Shown: one piece after another, positions 36,806 through 44,842 of the stretch
Position numbering within the stretch: position 1 is the stretch's first letter
Layout: each line of letters begins with the position of its first letter
DNA from: Candidatus Bathyarchaeota archaeon
GTDB taxonomy: Archaea > Thermoproteota > Bathyarchaeia > Bathyarchaeales > Bathycorpusculaceae
NCBI GenBank assembly: GCA_026014545.1
Contig: JAOZIH010000001.1
Location: 273,808 to 337,807, forward strand
Reading direction: 5' to 3'
Length of the DNA: 64,000 bases
Notes under the pieces: generated by a model
What the model saw: the letters and a program-made list of their open reading frames with translations, nothing else
Told to the model about the DNA's origin: nothing
The model's database searches: none
Position numbers and translations under genes: made by a program

Positions 36806-38071
36806 TTAAACCTCGAAGATGTCGCCTGTCCGTGGTGCTACGGCGTCTAAGCCAAGCTCGGATTTAGCCCAATTCGCCAAAAGCTCACAATTGCCCTCCT
36901 CGCCGTGAACGACGAAAACTTTAGGTTTGCCGCCCAGCCGCCGCAACGCTTCGCGAAGCTGACTGGCGCCGCAGTGGGAGGAGAAGTCGAAGTGCTCGTA
37001 ATGCGCTTTGACTTTACGCACCTTACCGTCAATTGTGCATACACCTTTTTCTAGAAGCTCCCTACCTGGCGTCCCAGGAAGCTGATAGCTGACTAGAAAG
37101 ATGGCGTTGCTGGCTTTCTTCCCAATTTTTGATATGTAAAAGGTCGCAGGCCCGCCCTTAAGCATACCAGCAGTTGAGATAATTACGCCGGGGGTTTTAA
37201 CGGCTTTTCGGCGGTCGCGCCAGCCATCCACCCACTCAACCGAGTGCATAGCATTCATAAACAGCTTAGGGTCTCTTAGGAACTCTTTATGATCCATTAT
37301 TATTCTGCTTGCCTCCCGGGCCATGCCATCCAGGAAGACGGGGTACTCAAAATGGTGCGCAGTCAAAACGCAAGCGATTTCTTGCGATCTTCCAACACCG
37401 AATGCAGGAACAAAAACGGTGCCACCACGCTCCACCACGTCTATGGCTGATTCCACAAAACGCTTCTCCAGCGCCGCACGGTCCTCATGATCCTCGTTTG
37501 CGTAGGTGCTTTCAATAATTACAGCGTCCAAATCGCCGTAGTCCATGGTGGCGCCGGCCAAGAGCTTGCTGTCAACAATGTTGAAGTCGCCAGTATAAAG
37601 CAGCCTTTTGCCTTCCGCATTAATCAGCACTTGGGCGCTTCCCGGCGTGTGCCCAGCGTTAAAAAGCTGAAAGTGAATATCACCTACTTTTTCCTCAACA
37701 CCAAAATCCAAATGCCTATTACATTGCATCATGGCTTTTAATTCCAAGTATTCAAAGGGAAGATAGTAGCCAGAGAGCTTGATGAAATCTTGAATTAGGA
37801 TCTGCGTTAAGTCTAAGTTAAGCCTATTTGTGTATAAGGGGATTTTATTTTGAATGTAAAAGAGTGGAAGTGCGCCTGAGTGATCAAGGTGGCTATGCGT
37901 AAGAATCAGCGCGTCCACCTCTTTAGGAGGCACATGCATGGGGAAGCCTGGCTCGTGGTCAAGCATTACACCGTAGTCTAGTAGAACCTGAGTTTTCTTA
38001 GACTTAACAGCAATACCTATTCTTCCAACTTCGCGGGTTCCGCCGAGAAATCCAATCTGCAACCAAACCAA
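36806..38071 (-). CDS. Beta-CASP ribonuclease, aCPSF2-type
   Basis: A 421-residue metallo-beta-lactamase/beta-CASP nuclease with motif 2 LTHSHLDHSGALPLF, motif 3 FNAGHTPGSAQVL, motif 4 TGDFN, then beta-CASP motifs and a final HCGASQLREALRR / VHGEEGNCE. It lacks the N-terminal KH domains of aCPSF1, so it is aCPSF2/RNase J-like and would process or degrade RNA. TTG start; the exact start is uncertain among nearby TTGs. Confidence 0.9.
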   Translation of the reverse strand: MVWLQIGFLGGTREVGRIGIAVKSKKTQVLLDYGVMLDHEPGFPMHVPPKEVDALILTHSHLDHSGALPLFYIQNKIPLYTNRLNLDLTQILIQDFIKLSGYYLPFEYLELKAMMQCNRHLDFGVEEKVGDIHFQLFNAGHTPGSAQVLINAEGKRLLYTGDFNIVDSKLLAGATMDYGDLDAVIIESTYANEDHEDRAALEKRFVESAIDVVERGGTVFVPAFGVGRSQEIACVLTAHHFEYPVFLDGMAREASRIIMDHKEFLRDPKLFMNAMHSVEWVDGWRDRRKAVKTPGVIISTAGMLKGGPATFYISKIGKKASNAIFLVSYQLPGTPGRELLEKGVCTIDGKVRKVKAHYEHFDFSSHCGASQLREALRRLGGKPKVFVVHGEEGNCELLANWAKSELGLDAVAPRTGDIFEV

Positions 38072-38158
38072 TCCTTTTTCGTTTAAAGTTTTTCAAGTAA
38101 TCATGAAACTGTCGTGCTATTTTAAAAATGTATTGACCGTTGTGGGATTCATAGATTT

Positions 38159-39331
38159 TCATCCCTTTCCTCTCACCTCTATTACTTGAGGTTCATTGAA
38201 GACTTTCGCCGCCAACGGTAAAGGACGGCACATCGGAAGTTTCATGGCTATGTTCCAAGCAGCAACTAAGTGCCTATCCGCGTAGAACCTACATTTCTTG
38301 CATTTGAAAACGTGTCCATTCGGCTTATTAAATTCACCACATATCGGGCACGTTCTAGACGTGTTGTTAGCTTTAACATGTTCTGGTTTTAGGCCTTGTT
38401 CCATCGATTTGTATGAAACGCAGAACTGAATCCTCCTGAAAGGCAAGCTATGTAGCCTTCTATTTAAGCTCCGGTTACATCGTATCCTTTCTCTGATGTT
38501 GGTAAGCACCTCCATTACAGGTGTAACGTTCTCCTCCGCGATTACGTTGGCTATAAACCTTGAAGCTTTCTGGAGCACCTCGTTTACTCGCCTCTTCTCC
38601 CTTCCAGAATATTTTGCTAAAAGCTCAGCTTTCTTTTGCCCAGATGTCTTACGTTGGATGCGTCTTCTTTTCTTGAAGTATCGGTCTCTGATGTATTTTG
38701 CCTCGCTTACGTCTATCTTGATGAACCTTACCTTGTCAGGCCTAACTACTGCCAAGTCTATGCTCTTTTCATTGATGTCAATGCCTACCACGCCTTCAGA
38801 CTTGCGCTCCTCAACCGCCTTCTTGAAGGTTGCATGCAGGAAGAAGTCACTGCCTTTCCGCACAAGTCTTGAGCCCTTAACCTGCCAATCCCTAAACTTC
38901 TTTGAGTGTACATGAACATCGAAAGGTAACACAACATTACCTCTATGCGTAGCTAGCTTTAGGCGCCCCCAGTTAAACCAGAATAAATGTGTATCATCTA
39001 GGAGAATGCTGTTTAGGTTCTCAACTCTTGGAAGGCTAACGCTCTTTTTCTTTCTATAAAGCCGCCTATAAGACTTGAATATTGCCAGAGTCTGTGTTAT
39101 AGCCGTATAAATATAATGTGAGGGATAAGCTGAATACTTTACTCTTAATTCTTTGTATATTACTTCGTGAAGTCTCTTTCTTGAAGAAATGCCTAAAGAG
39201 ATGACACGTTTTAAACATTCTTTAACCATTTCAGTGTAGCTATTGAACAGTTCCTCAAGTATGATTACCTGTTTCGCGTCAGGTTTAACTCTGAACTTGC
39301 AGGTTTCACGCAACAATAATATGCTTGGCAA
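38159..39331 (-). CDS. tnpB: TnpB RNA-guided nuclease homologue, copy 4
   Basis: A 390-residue TnpB of a third subtype. RuvC acids are present: GIDINEKSIDLAV, VTPVMEVLTNIRE and YADRHLVAAWNIA. Zinc ribbon CPIC...CKKC. TTG start. Directly upstream of aCPSF2, same strand, 87 nt from its start. The element ends could not be placed. No tnpA nearby. Confidence 0.88.
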   Translation of the reverse strand: MPSILLLRETCKFRVKPDAKQVIILEELFNSYTEMVKECLKRVISLGISSRKRLHEVIYKELRVKYSAYPSHYIYTAITQTLAIFKSYRRLYRKKKSVSLPRVENLNSILLDDTHLFWFNWGRLKLATHRGNVVLPFDVHVHSKKFRDWQVKGSRLVRKGSDFFLHATFKKAVEERKSEGVVGIDINEKSIDLAVVRPDKVRFIKIDVSEAKYIRDRYFKKRRRIQRKTSGQKKAELLAKYSGREKRRVNEVLQKASRFIANVIAEENVTPVMEVLTNIRERIRCNRSLNRRLHSLPFRRIQFCVSYKSMEQGLKPEHVKANNTSRTCPICGEFNKPNGHVFKCKKCRFYADRHLVAAWNIAMKLPMCRPLPLAAKVFNEPQVIEVRGKG

Positions 39332-39460
39332 ATTCTCACTATATTATCATATTGTACCTTCTTAAACATTACAATTTCGTTGCACACTGCAGTTTTCCTG
39401 CCAAAGCTTGCATAATCTGTAATCTCAAGAAAGGCCTCGATAAGAAGTTTATAAGTTTAT

Positions 39461-40066
39461 TCAGAAACTTGAATAACCTAATTTTGGATACGTGGCTACC
39501 AAACCCTTCTTTATCGCTTTCAGAACGTCGTCAACATCCAAGCTTGCCTGGATCTCCGTGTACACATTGCATAATTCGGCTGGTTGATGCGAGTCGGTGC
39601 CTGCTACACCAGGCACACCCATTAGCTTAGCTAATTCATGAGCTCGCCTGTTAGCCAGCGGAGACGATGCGCCGTTAAGCACTTCCACAGCGTCAAACTT
39701 GTAATTTCGTGCCAAGTCGCCCATGCCGTATTCGCGGTAAGGATGTGCAGCTATGGAGACGCAACCTCTTTCACGGGCAAAGTCAATGATGCTCTCCACG
39801 GTCCAAGGCTTGGGCGGCAGCTCTGTTGTGCCTAAAATTAGCGTGTCGCCTTCGCTGGTGCTAATTTCCACGCCTGGGATAATTAGTATGTCTGGATAAG
39901 CCGCTGCAAGCTTCAGCGTTATGCTTAGGCCTTCAACGCTGTCATGATCAGTTACGGCTGCGACTTTCACGGAGTTGTGTGCCACAAGCGTTTCTACGAG
40001 AGCCTTAGGCGTGATTGACGAGTCATATGAATAGGTGGTGTGGATGTGCAGATCGGCGCGTATCAA
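39461..40066 (-). CDS. PHP-domain metal-dependent phosphoesterase
   Basis: A 201-residue PHP protein. The N-terminal DLHIHTTYSYDSSI has the HxH motif; AAVTDHDSVEGL, IPGVEISTSEGDTL, IAAHPYREYGMG and GTDSHQPAEL complete the metal site. Stand-alone PHP proteins hydrolyse phosphate esters, and some act on RNA or nucleotides. It starts 3 nt after the tgtA stop, so is co-transcribed with it. Specific substrate unknown. Confidence 0.88.
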   Translation of the reverse strand: MIRADLHIHTTYSYDSSITPKALVETLVAHNSVKVAAVTDHDSVEGLSITLKLAAAYPDILIIPGVEISTSEGDTLILGTTELPPKPWTVESIIDFARERGCVSIAAHPYREYGMGDLARNYKFDAVEVLNGASSPLANRRAHELAKLMGVPGVAGTDSHQPAELCNVYTEIQASLDVDDVLKAIKKGLVATYPKLGYSSF

Positions 40067-40068
40067 GG

Positions 40069-41694
40069 TTATTCGCTCAAATGTTTGCGCAGAATCATCT
40101 CTAAACGAGTTAAAATGTTTTTGCTTCCTTCAGCGCGGATGTTTACATGCTCAAACTTGATGCCTTTCTTTAGACATGAGCGACCGCAGTACTTCTTAAC
40201 TTTGCTGTCCCATTGCTGCGGGTCATCAAGAAGCACTACTGACTCATAGCTGGTCTTCGTAATGTACTCTGATAGTTGTTTTGCCACGTATTCAATTGTC
40301 TCTTTGTCGAGTGGCAGGGCTACTTCATGCTGGGACAGCGGGTAAACCTCGTCTAGCTCCAGCGGAACCACTCCGAAAGGCGCCGCGTAGAAGCAAACAT
40401 GCACCCTGCTGGAGAGGGCTTTGCCTATATTCTGAAGCGCTTTTCTTATCTTGGCGTATTCTGGTGTTTTGTGAAATGGTTTCTTGCGGGTTTGAGGCGA
40501 AAGCAGAAGCACTCGTGCAGTTTCAGGTGGAGAATAGCGTTCGAAAAGGCGATTTCGATAATTAGTAACTTCTGGCCTTATGATGCTGAGGGAGCTGAAA
40601 AAGAAGAGGCCGCTGCGCTTCACAGAGGGACTATGTGCCGCGATAAAGTCCGTGTAGTTCTTCAGCTTCTTCAGCGCAGTGAGAAGCGCTGGATGCGTGT
40701 GTGCGCGCATTTCCAGATGCTCCCAGAGGCGGCCATCTCTTATAGCTTGTTTTATGCGTTTTAATTCGGCTTGGCAGACGTAGAGATTATGCTCTGCCAA
40801 GAAAGCAGCCCTATCCGCTTCGGGCATTTCGAGAACTGCCTTAGGCGTTGCACTTGTGCATTTTGGGCACTGGCAAGGGAAAAAATCGAGTTCGTCAAGT
40901 CGCCATGTGCCGTTTTCGGTCATGTAGCGGTTTTCTCTGGCGTAGAGGGCGTAGGCGGCGGAGTCGAAAAGGTCGCAGCCTAAGGCTACGGCTAAAGCGA
41001 ACATCATCGGGTGCCCGGCGCCGAAGAGATGGAGAGGGCGCTCAAGGGGCAAATGCTGCTTTGCCGTCAGGATCATGTCGACTAGCACGTCAAAACGGTA
41101 GTTTTCCATGACCTCAGTGGGGCTTCCAAGCGCATGCACATGGAATGGCAGCTTGCCCATTTCAATAGCGGATTTTGCGACCAAGTCTAGATGGCGGCCG
41201 CCTTGAACCGGCCCGACCCAGAGTATGTCCTCGCGTGTTTTTGTTTGGAAAAAGATTTTGGCGCGCTGCAGCGTCTCCTCCACTGTTTTTTCGGCTTGGT
41301 TCTTTGTTATTCGCCATCCAGTGGGAATATCCAGTATCGTGGCTATGTCGCTGCCTATGCGCTCCTGATACTCCACAATTTCCGCTTGGCTTACTTCCAC
41401 ATTACCATAAACGAGGATTTGGTAGGCACCTGAATCCGTCATGACGGAGCCGTTGAAATCCAAAAATTTGTGTAGGCCCAGCTCAATTGGCTTGTTCTGA
41501 AAGCGTTTTTTGAGGATATACGCGTTTGTTATAACGGCTTCGAAGCCGAAGGTTTCCTTAAGCTTCCTCGGCGAAACAAGCTGGATGTTAGGGTTTATCA
41601 CGGGAAAAAGAAGCGGAGTCTCCACCGTGCCGCTTTTAGTCTTCAACCTACCGATTCTCGCAAGCAAGTCCTTGTCTTTAACTTCGAAGCTCAT
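40069..41694 (-). CDS. tgtA: Archaeosine tRNA-guanine transglycosylase
   Basis: A 541-residue enzyme that swaps guanine-15 of tRNA for preQ0, the first tRNA step to archaeosine. The catalytic domain has FPVINPNIQLV, VMTDSGAYQILVYG, TILDIPTGWRI and HLFGAGHPMMFAL. The zinc motif is CQCPKC near residue 275. The C-terminal part ends without an obvious PUA domain, a layout known in some archaea. ATG 41694 overlaps the stop region of TnpB copy 2, so its original promoter is displaced. Confidence 0.93.
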   Translation of the reverse strand: MSFEVKDKDLLARIGRLKTKSGTVETPLLFPVINPNIQLVSPRKLKETFGFEAVITNAYILKKRFQNKPIELGLHKFLDFNGSVMTDSGAYQILVYGNVEVSQAEIVEYQERIGSDIATILDIPTGWRITKNQAEKTVEETLQRAKIFFQTKTREDILWVGPVQGGRHLDLVAKSAIEMGKLPFHVHALGSPTEVMENYRFDVLVDMILTAKQHLPLERPLHLFGAGHPMMFALAVALGCDLFDSAAYALYARENRYMTENGTWRLDELDFFPCQCPKCTSATPKAVLEMPEADRAAFLAEHNLYVCQAELKRIKQAIRDGRLWEHLEMRAHTHPALLTALKKLKNYTDFIAAHSPSVKRSGLFFFSSLSIIRPEVTNYRNRLFERYSPPETARVLLLSPQTRKKPFHKTPEYAKIRKALQNIGKALSSRVHVCFYAAPFGVVPLELDEVYPLSQHEVALPLDKETIEYVAKQLSEYITKTSYESVVLLDDPQQWDSKVKKYCGRSCLKKGIKFEHVNIRAEGSKNILTRLEMILRKHLSE

Positions 41695-42782
41695 TGTGAA
41701 CCTACACAATCACTATTGCAGGCTTGTGAACTACCCTTCGCTGTCGCAAAGGGCTTCCAGCTTGGGCTGGTTATGGGCTGGTTCACAGCAGCCCCGTGGA
41801 TGGGCATATAGCCCGTCCACCTCTCAAATTTTTTAGCTATATTGATGGCTCCGTTTAGGTCAGCGTTGTATTCTCCACAGTGAGGACAAAGGAATAGCCC
41901 CTGAGTTTTACGTTTTCCCTCACATCCACAGACGTGGCATGTTTGGCTTGTATAGGCTTCGCTTGTAGTTACTACTGGAACACCTGCCAACATAGCCTTA
42001 TACTCAATCATTTTTGTTAGGCAATAGAAGGGCATATTGCTTACTATGCGATTGAAACGTTTGCCTTTACCGTTCGCTCGCCGTCTAATCCCCGTGAGGT
42101 CTCCCAAGACTATGTAAGAGTTGGTTGCAAAGGCGAGGCTGACTATCCTTTTGCTGGCTCGATGAAGGATGGCGCCAACCACCCTTCTCTCCTTGCTTCC
42201 AACTCTTTTTACAACTTGGGTTAGACCTCTCTCCTGAAGTCTTCTGCGGAGCCACGCGTAATGGCGTCTCACTCCTCTAATTTCCCTGCCAAGGAAAAGG
42301 GTTTTCATTACCGTTCCATTCTGCCAATGCACCGCAGTGTCAGCAAAACGCTCACCCAAATCCACGGCAAGAATAGAGGAGCAGTCACGAATGAGTGGGG
42401 CTGAAAACTCGAAGGTCAACATTGCAATGTAGCGGTCTTTTCTCTTAACTATTTTGCTCTCGCAAAGTTCCGCCTTCTCTGGAAACTCCCTGTGAGGCTT
42501 AACAGGAACTTTGATTCCGCCTCTTACGCCATATACTGGAACCTTCAAGAACCAAAATGCCTTAGCCCTCTTGAGGTTTATTAAATCTTTTCTCAGACTA
42601 AGAGGATATTCTCTTTGCTTTATTTTCCTGTAGTATCTTAAGGCTTGCTGTTTATTCGCTGAATACAGTGGAGCAGTCTTAGCTTCCCTGAGAAAACGCT
42701 GAAGGTTAGAGTATTCCCTATCCAACAGCCATTTTTTTCTTCGAGTCAGTTCCACGATACCTGCTTGGATAGTCAGCTTCAT
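41691..42782 (-). CDS. tnpB: TnpB RNA-guided nuclease homologue, copy 2
   Basis: Close relative of copy 1, starting MKLTIQAGIVELTRRKKWLL at ATG 42782. RuvC-I Asp is in AVDLGERFADTAV, the RuvC-II position again reads YIVLGDLTGIR (Gly for Glu), and RuvC-III Asp is in YNADLNGAINIAKK. After PITSPSWKP the copy 1 stop is lost, so about 17 extra residues are read through the element right end into the tgtA start. No tnpA. Confidence 0.9.
   Translation of the reverse strand: MKLTIQAGIVELTRRKKWLLDREYSNLQRFLREAKTAPLYSANKQQALRYYRKIKQREYPLSLRKDLINLKRAKAFWFLKVPVYGVRGGIKVPVKPHREFPEKAELCESKIVKRKDRYIAMLTFEFSAPLIRDCSSILAVDLGERFADTAVHWQNGTVMKTLFLGREIRGVRRHYAWLRRRLQERGLTQVVKRVGSKERRVVGAILHRASKRIVSLAFATNSYIVLGDLTGIRRRANGKGKRFNRIVSNMPFYCLTKMIEYKAMLAGVPVVTTSEAYTSQTCHVCGCEGKRKTQGLFLCPHCGEYNADLNGAINIAKKFERWTGYMPIHGAAVNQPITSPSWKPFATAKGSSQACNSDCVGSQ
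41726..41900 (-). ncRNA. Predicted omega RNA at the 3' end of TnpB copy 2
   Basis: Same right-end structure as copy 1: hairpin CCCTT / AAGGG near 41733-41752, then GTAGTTCAC ending at 41726. The guide would be 41725 down to about 41706, which lies 12-31 nt upstream of the tgtA ATG. The 5' limit is a guess. Confidence 0.4.
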
Positions 42783-42871
42783 AGCAAACTTGAAACAGCA
42801 TTTTAATATATTTAAGCTTAATCGCAATTTATCCTCATGTTTTCGCGTGGAGGTCTTCTTGCGACTTTCAG
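41726..42871 (-). mobile_element. TnpB-only IS200/IS605-type element, copy 2
   Basis: 1146 bp, with the same ends as the copy at 25957-27104. The left end follows TTTAT (plus-strand ATAAA 42872-42876), with conserved TCGCAAGAAGACC seven bases inside, and carries a CCTC / GAGG hairpin (~42834-42854). The right end finishes in TTCAC. It is inserted between tgtA and the divergent PAC2 gene. Confidence 0.75.
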
Positions 42872-42980
42872 ATAAAAAAGGTTAGGCTCAGCGTGCCAAC
42901 AAGTGCGCCATCAGTTTAGATGAGGCATCCTTATATTCGCTTGTTTTCTCTAATACACAGCCAAGTGAAGGCGCTAGATC

Positions 42981-43733
42981 ATGGTTTGCACTATTGAATT
43001 CAGCGAAATGCCGAAACTCAACGATCCCATACTGATCGAGGGGTTGCCAGGAATTGGCTTCGTTGCTAATATTGCCTGCCTGCACCTTATTAATGAACTG
43101 AAGGCTAAACGGTTCGCTCAAGTGGTTTCCGCATCTTTTCAAGACCTTGCGGTGACAACCGAAGCAGGTGGTGTCCGCTCACCCATAAGCGAGCTTTATT
43201 ATTATAAGCGTGAAGATGGCGGGCGCGACTTAATCATATGGTATGGTAACACGCAGGCGCTGACTACGTTTGGGCAATACGAGTTATGCGGCAAAATACT
43301 GGATATAGCACAGGAACTGGGCTGCCGCTTCGTCATTTCCATCGGCGGCTATAAGAAAGATGAAGTTCAGTCTGTTCCAGGACTTTATACTGCAGCCACG
43401 GACGGTGAAACGCTTAAGGAGGCGTTGGATTTGGGAACTAAGATAATGGTTGGCCACATATTCGGCATTGCTGGTTTGCTCATAGGCTTGGGTAGGATTA
43501 GAAATTTGAGAGGTTTTGCGCTTCTGGTGGATACGCCTGGTTTGTATCCAGATGTGAACGCCACGCGGTATGCGTTAACCGCCTTAAGCAAGTATCTGAA
43601 CTTGAATCTTGACTTATCAAGGTTGGATTCTGCATTGGAGCAGACGAAGAAAATGCTGGAGCCCTTTGGTTTGATTAGAAATATTGTTGAAGAAAAGAAG
43701 AAAGAGGAGCAGCAGATGCGCTGGTTTATTTAG
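42981..43733 (+). CDS. PAC2-family proteasome assembly chaperone
   Basis: A 250-residue PAC2 protein. LIEGLPGIGFVANIACLHLI and FISIGGYK-like ISIGGYKKDE blocks, then GIAGLLIGLGRIRNL and LLVDTPGLYPD, are family signatures. The C terminus RWFI resembles the HbYX tail with Phe for Tyr that docks in 20S proteasome pockets. It ends in an 8-bp convergent overlap with the Sm-like gene. Confidence 0.88.
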   Translation: MVCTIEFSEMPKLNDPILIEGLPGIGFVANIACLHLINELKAKRFAQVVSASFQDLAVTTEAGGVRSPISELYYYKREDGGRDLIIWYGNTQALTTFGQYELCGKILDIAQELGCRFVISIGGYKKDEVQSVPGLYTAATDGETLKEALDLGTKIMVGHIFGIAGLLIGLGRIRNLRGFALLVDTPGLYPDVNATRYALTALSKYLNLNLDLSRLDSALEQTKKMLEPFGLIRNIVEEKKKEEQQMRWFI

Positions 43734-44151
43734 CCTTTGTTTCGCTGATAAATTGGTCGTAAACTCTTTGCACTCGTTCAGCCGCTGGTCCTGAGCCTTC
43801 TACAACGCCTTTTTCGGTTAGCTTGATTTTGTCCATGACCCAGATGAAACCTTTATCCTCATAAAGCTTAACCATTGTCGGAAAAACCTTTTCAAGGCGG
43901 GCGGCTAGGGCTTTTAAGTCGAAGGGTTTCTCGGTGCTTGATAGTTGGGCAACGACGTTACCGTTTAGGAAAACGCGGTGATAGGTTTGTCCAGTTTCAT
44001 CCTTCGCTTCAGCGATGCAAAGGCTCAGAGTGTCCGGGTTAATGCCAATAAGCGTGCCCGTAAACGTTTTCCCTGTAGTGGTTACTACACTTACCGTTTT
44101 ATCCGCCAGCGCAGCAACTTCGGCGAAAAATTTTCTTTGCGCTACAGACAC
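43726..44151 (-). CDS. Sm-like RNA-binding protein, SmAP3-type
   Basis: A 141-residue protein: an Lsm domain (FFAEVAALADKTVSVVTTTG, FTGTLIGINPDTLSLCIAEA, HRVFLNGNVVAQLS, ~5-75) and a C-terminal ~65-residue extension (LAARLEKVFPTMVKLYEDKG), as in SmAP3. It should form a ring that binds RNA. I start at GTG 44151 because GGAGGT lies 6 nt upstream; the frame opens at ATG 44169. Confidence 0.85.
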   Translation of the reverse strand: MSVAQRKFFAEVAALADKTVSVVTTTGKTFTGTLIGINPDTLSLCIAEAKDETGQTYHRVFLNGNVVAQLSSTEKPFDLKALAARLEKVFPTMVKLYEDKGFIWVMDKIKLTEKGVVEGSGPAAERVQRVYDQFISETKAK

Positions 44152-44189
44152 ATTTAAACCTCCATTCAAACTAACGAATCTGCACTACA

Positions 44190-44201
44190 AATATATATCT
44201 T
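44190..44201 (-). promoter_or_regulatory. TATA box of the Sm-like gene
   Basis: GATATATATTTG on the minus strand, about 40-50 nt upstream of the GTG start, followed by GGAGGT before the start codon. Confidence 0.45.
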
Positions 44202-44548
44202 TGAGGCTTAAACAGCAACCTTCTTGCTGTAGCAGTTAACTGTTTGCAGCGTTTTAAGGAAATAGGTGAATGCTGCATGCCTTTATAGGCTTTGAATACC
44301 GAGGTAGGCTTTGCTTTCCTCTGGTTTATAATATATGGCAAGTGTCAGCTGGTTTTCGCTGCTCGGAAGAGACCCCTCTACTGTTTTCTGCATTGATTGG
44401 CTAATATGCGCCAAATATGAAGGCGCGCGCGGTCGGCTGGCTCAAGCATATTTTATACCCTATTTTATTCCATAACAAATGAGGGTTATCAAGATAAGCT
44501 TAAATAAGCAAAATCTGCATTATCCATTTCGCGCTTAGGCATTGGATA
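44202..44548. other. Gene-free region upstream of tRNA-Asp
   Basis: About 350 bp without a protein gene. It contains a strong TATA-like TTTATAATATATGG (44324-44337) with no reading frame downstream, a GC-rich stretch GGCGCGCGCGGTCGGC (~44421), and the tRNA promoter TATA at 44498-44507. An unannotated RNA gene is possible. Confidence 0.3.
44498..44507 (+). promoter_or_regulatory. TATA box of tRNA-Asp
   Basis: GCTTAAATAA lies 42-51 nt upstream of the mature tRNA 5' end, consistent with transcription starting around 44530 and a short leader removed by RNase P. Confidence 0.45.
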
Positions 44549-44623
44549 GCCCAGGTAGTATAGTCCGGTCTAGTATAAGCGGCTGTCGCCCGCTAGACCC
44601 GGGTTCAAATCCCGGCCTGGGCG
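44549..44623 (+). tRNA. tRNA-Asp (anticodon GTC)
   Basis: The cloverleaf folds fully. Acceptor stem GCCCAGG pairs with CCTGGGC, with discriminator G. The D stem is GTAT/GTAT using G-T pairs. The anticodon stem is AGCGG/CCGCT with loop CTGTCGC (GTC). The T arm is CCGGG TTCAAAT CCCGG. No intron, and CCA is not encoded. It lies at the start of a decayed accessory region. Confidence 0.95.
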
Positions 44624-44842
44624 CTTACCTCAAAGGTCTAGTGCCCTTTTCTCCGCCTTTTAACATCCACAACCCTTCCCCTATAGGGGAAAACTTGAAC
44701 GAGATATACGACTACCCACAGAGAATAACGCGTTACCGACGGGCAATAGCCAAGTCTTTTATAATTCTGTTTGTTTTTAGAGGATCTTTGCCAAAATATT
44801 TTTAAGTTAACTTGCTATTGGGGTAGGCGGGGGAGAAATATT

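Noticed and set aside
25973-42827. TnpB genes as complete autonomous transposons
   Set aside because: No tnpA (Y1 transposase) gene lies next to any of the four copies.
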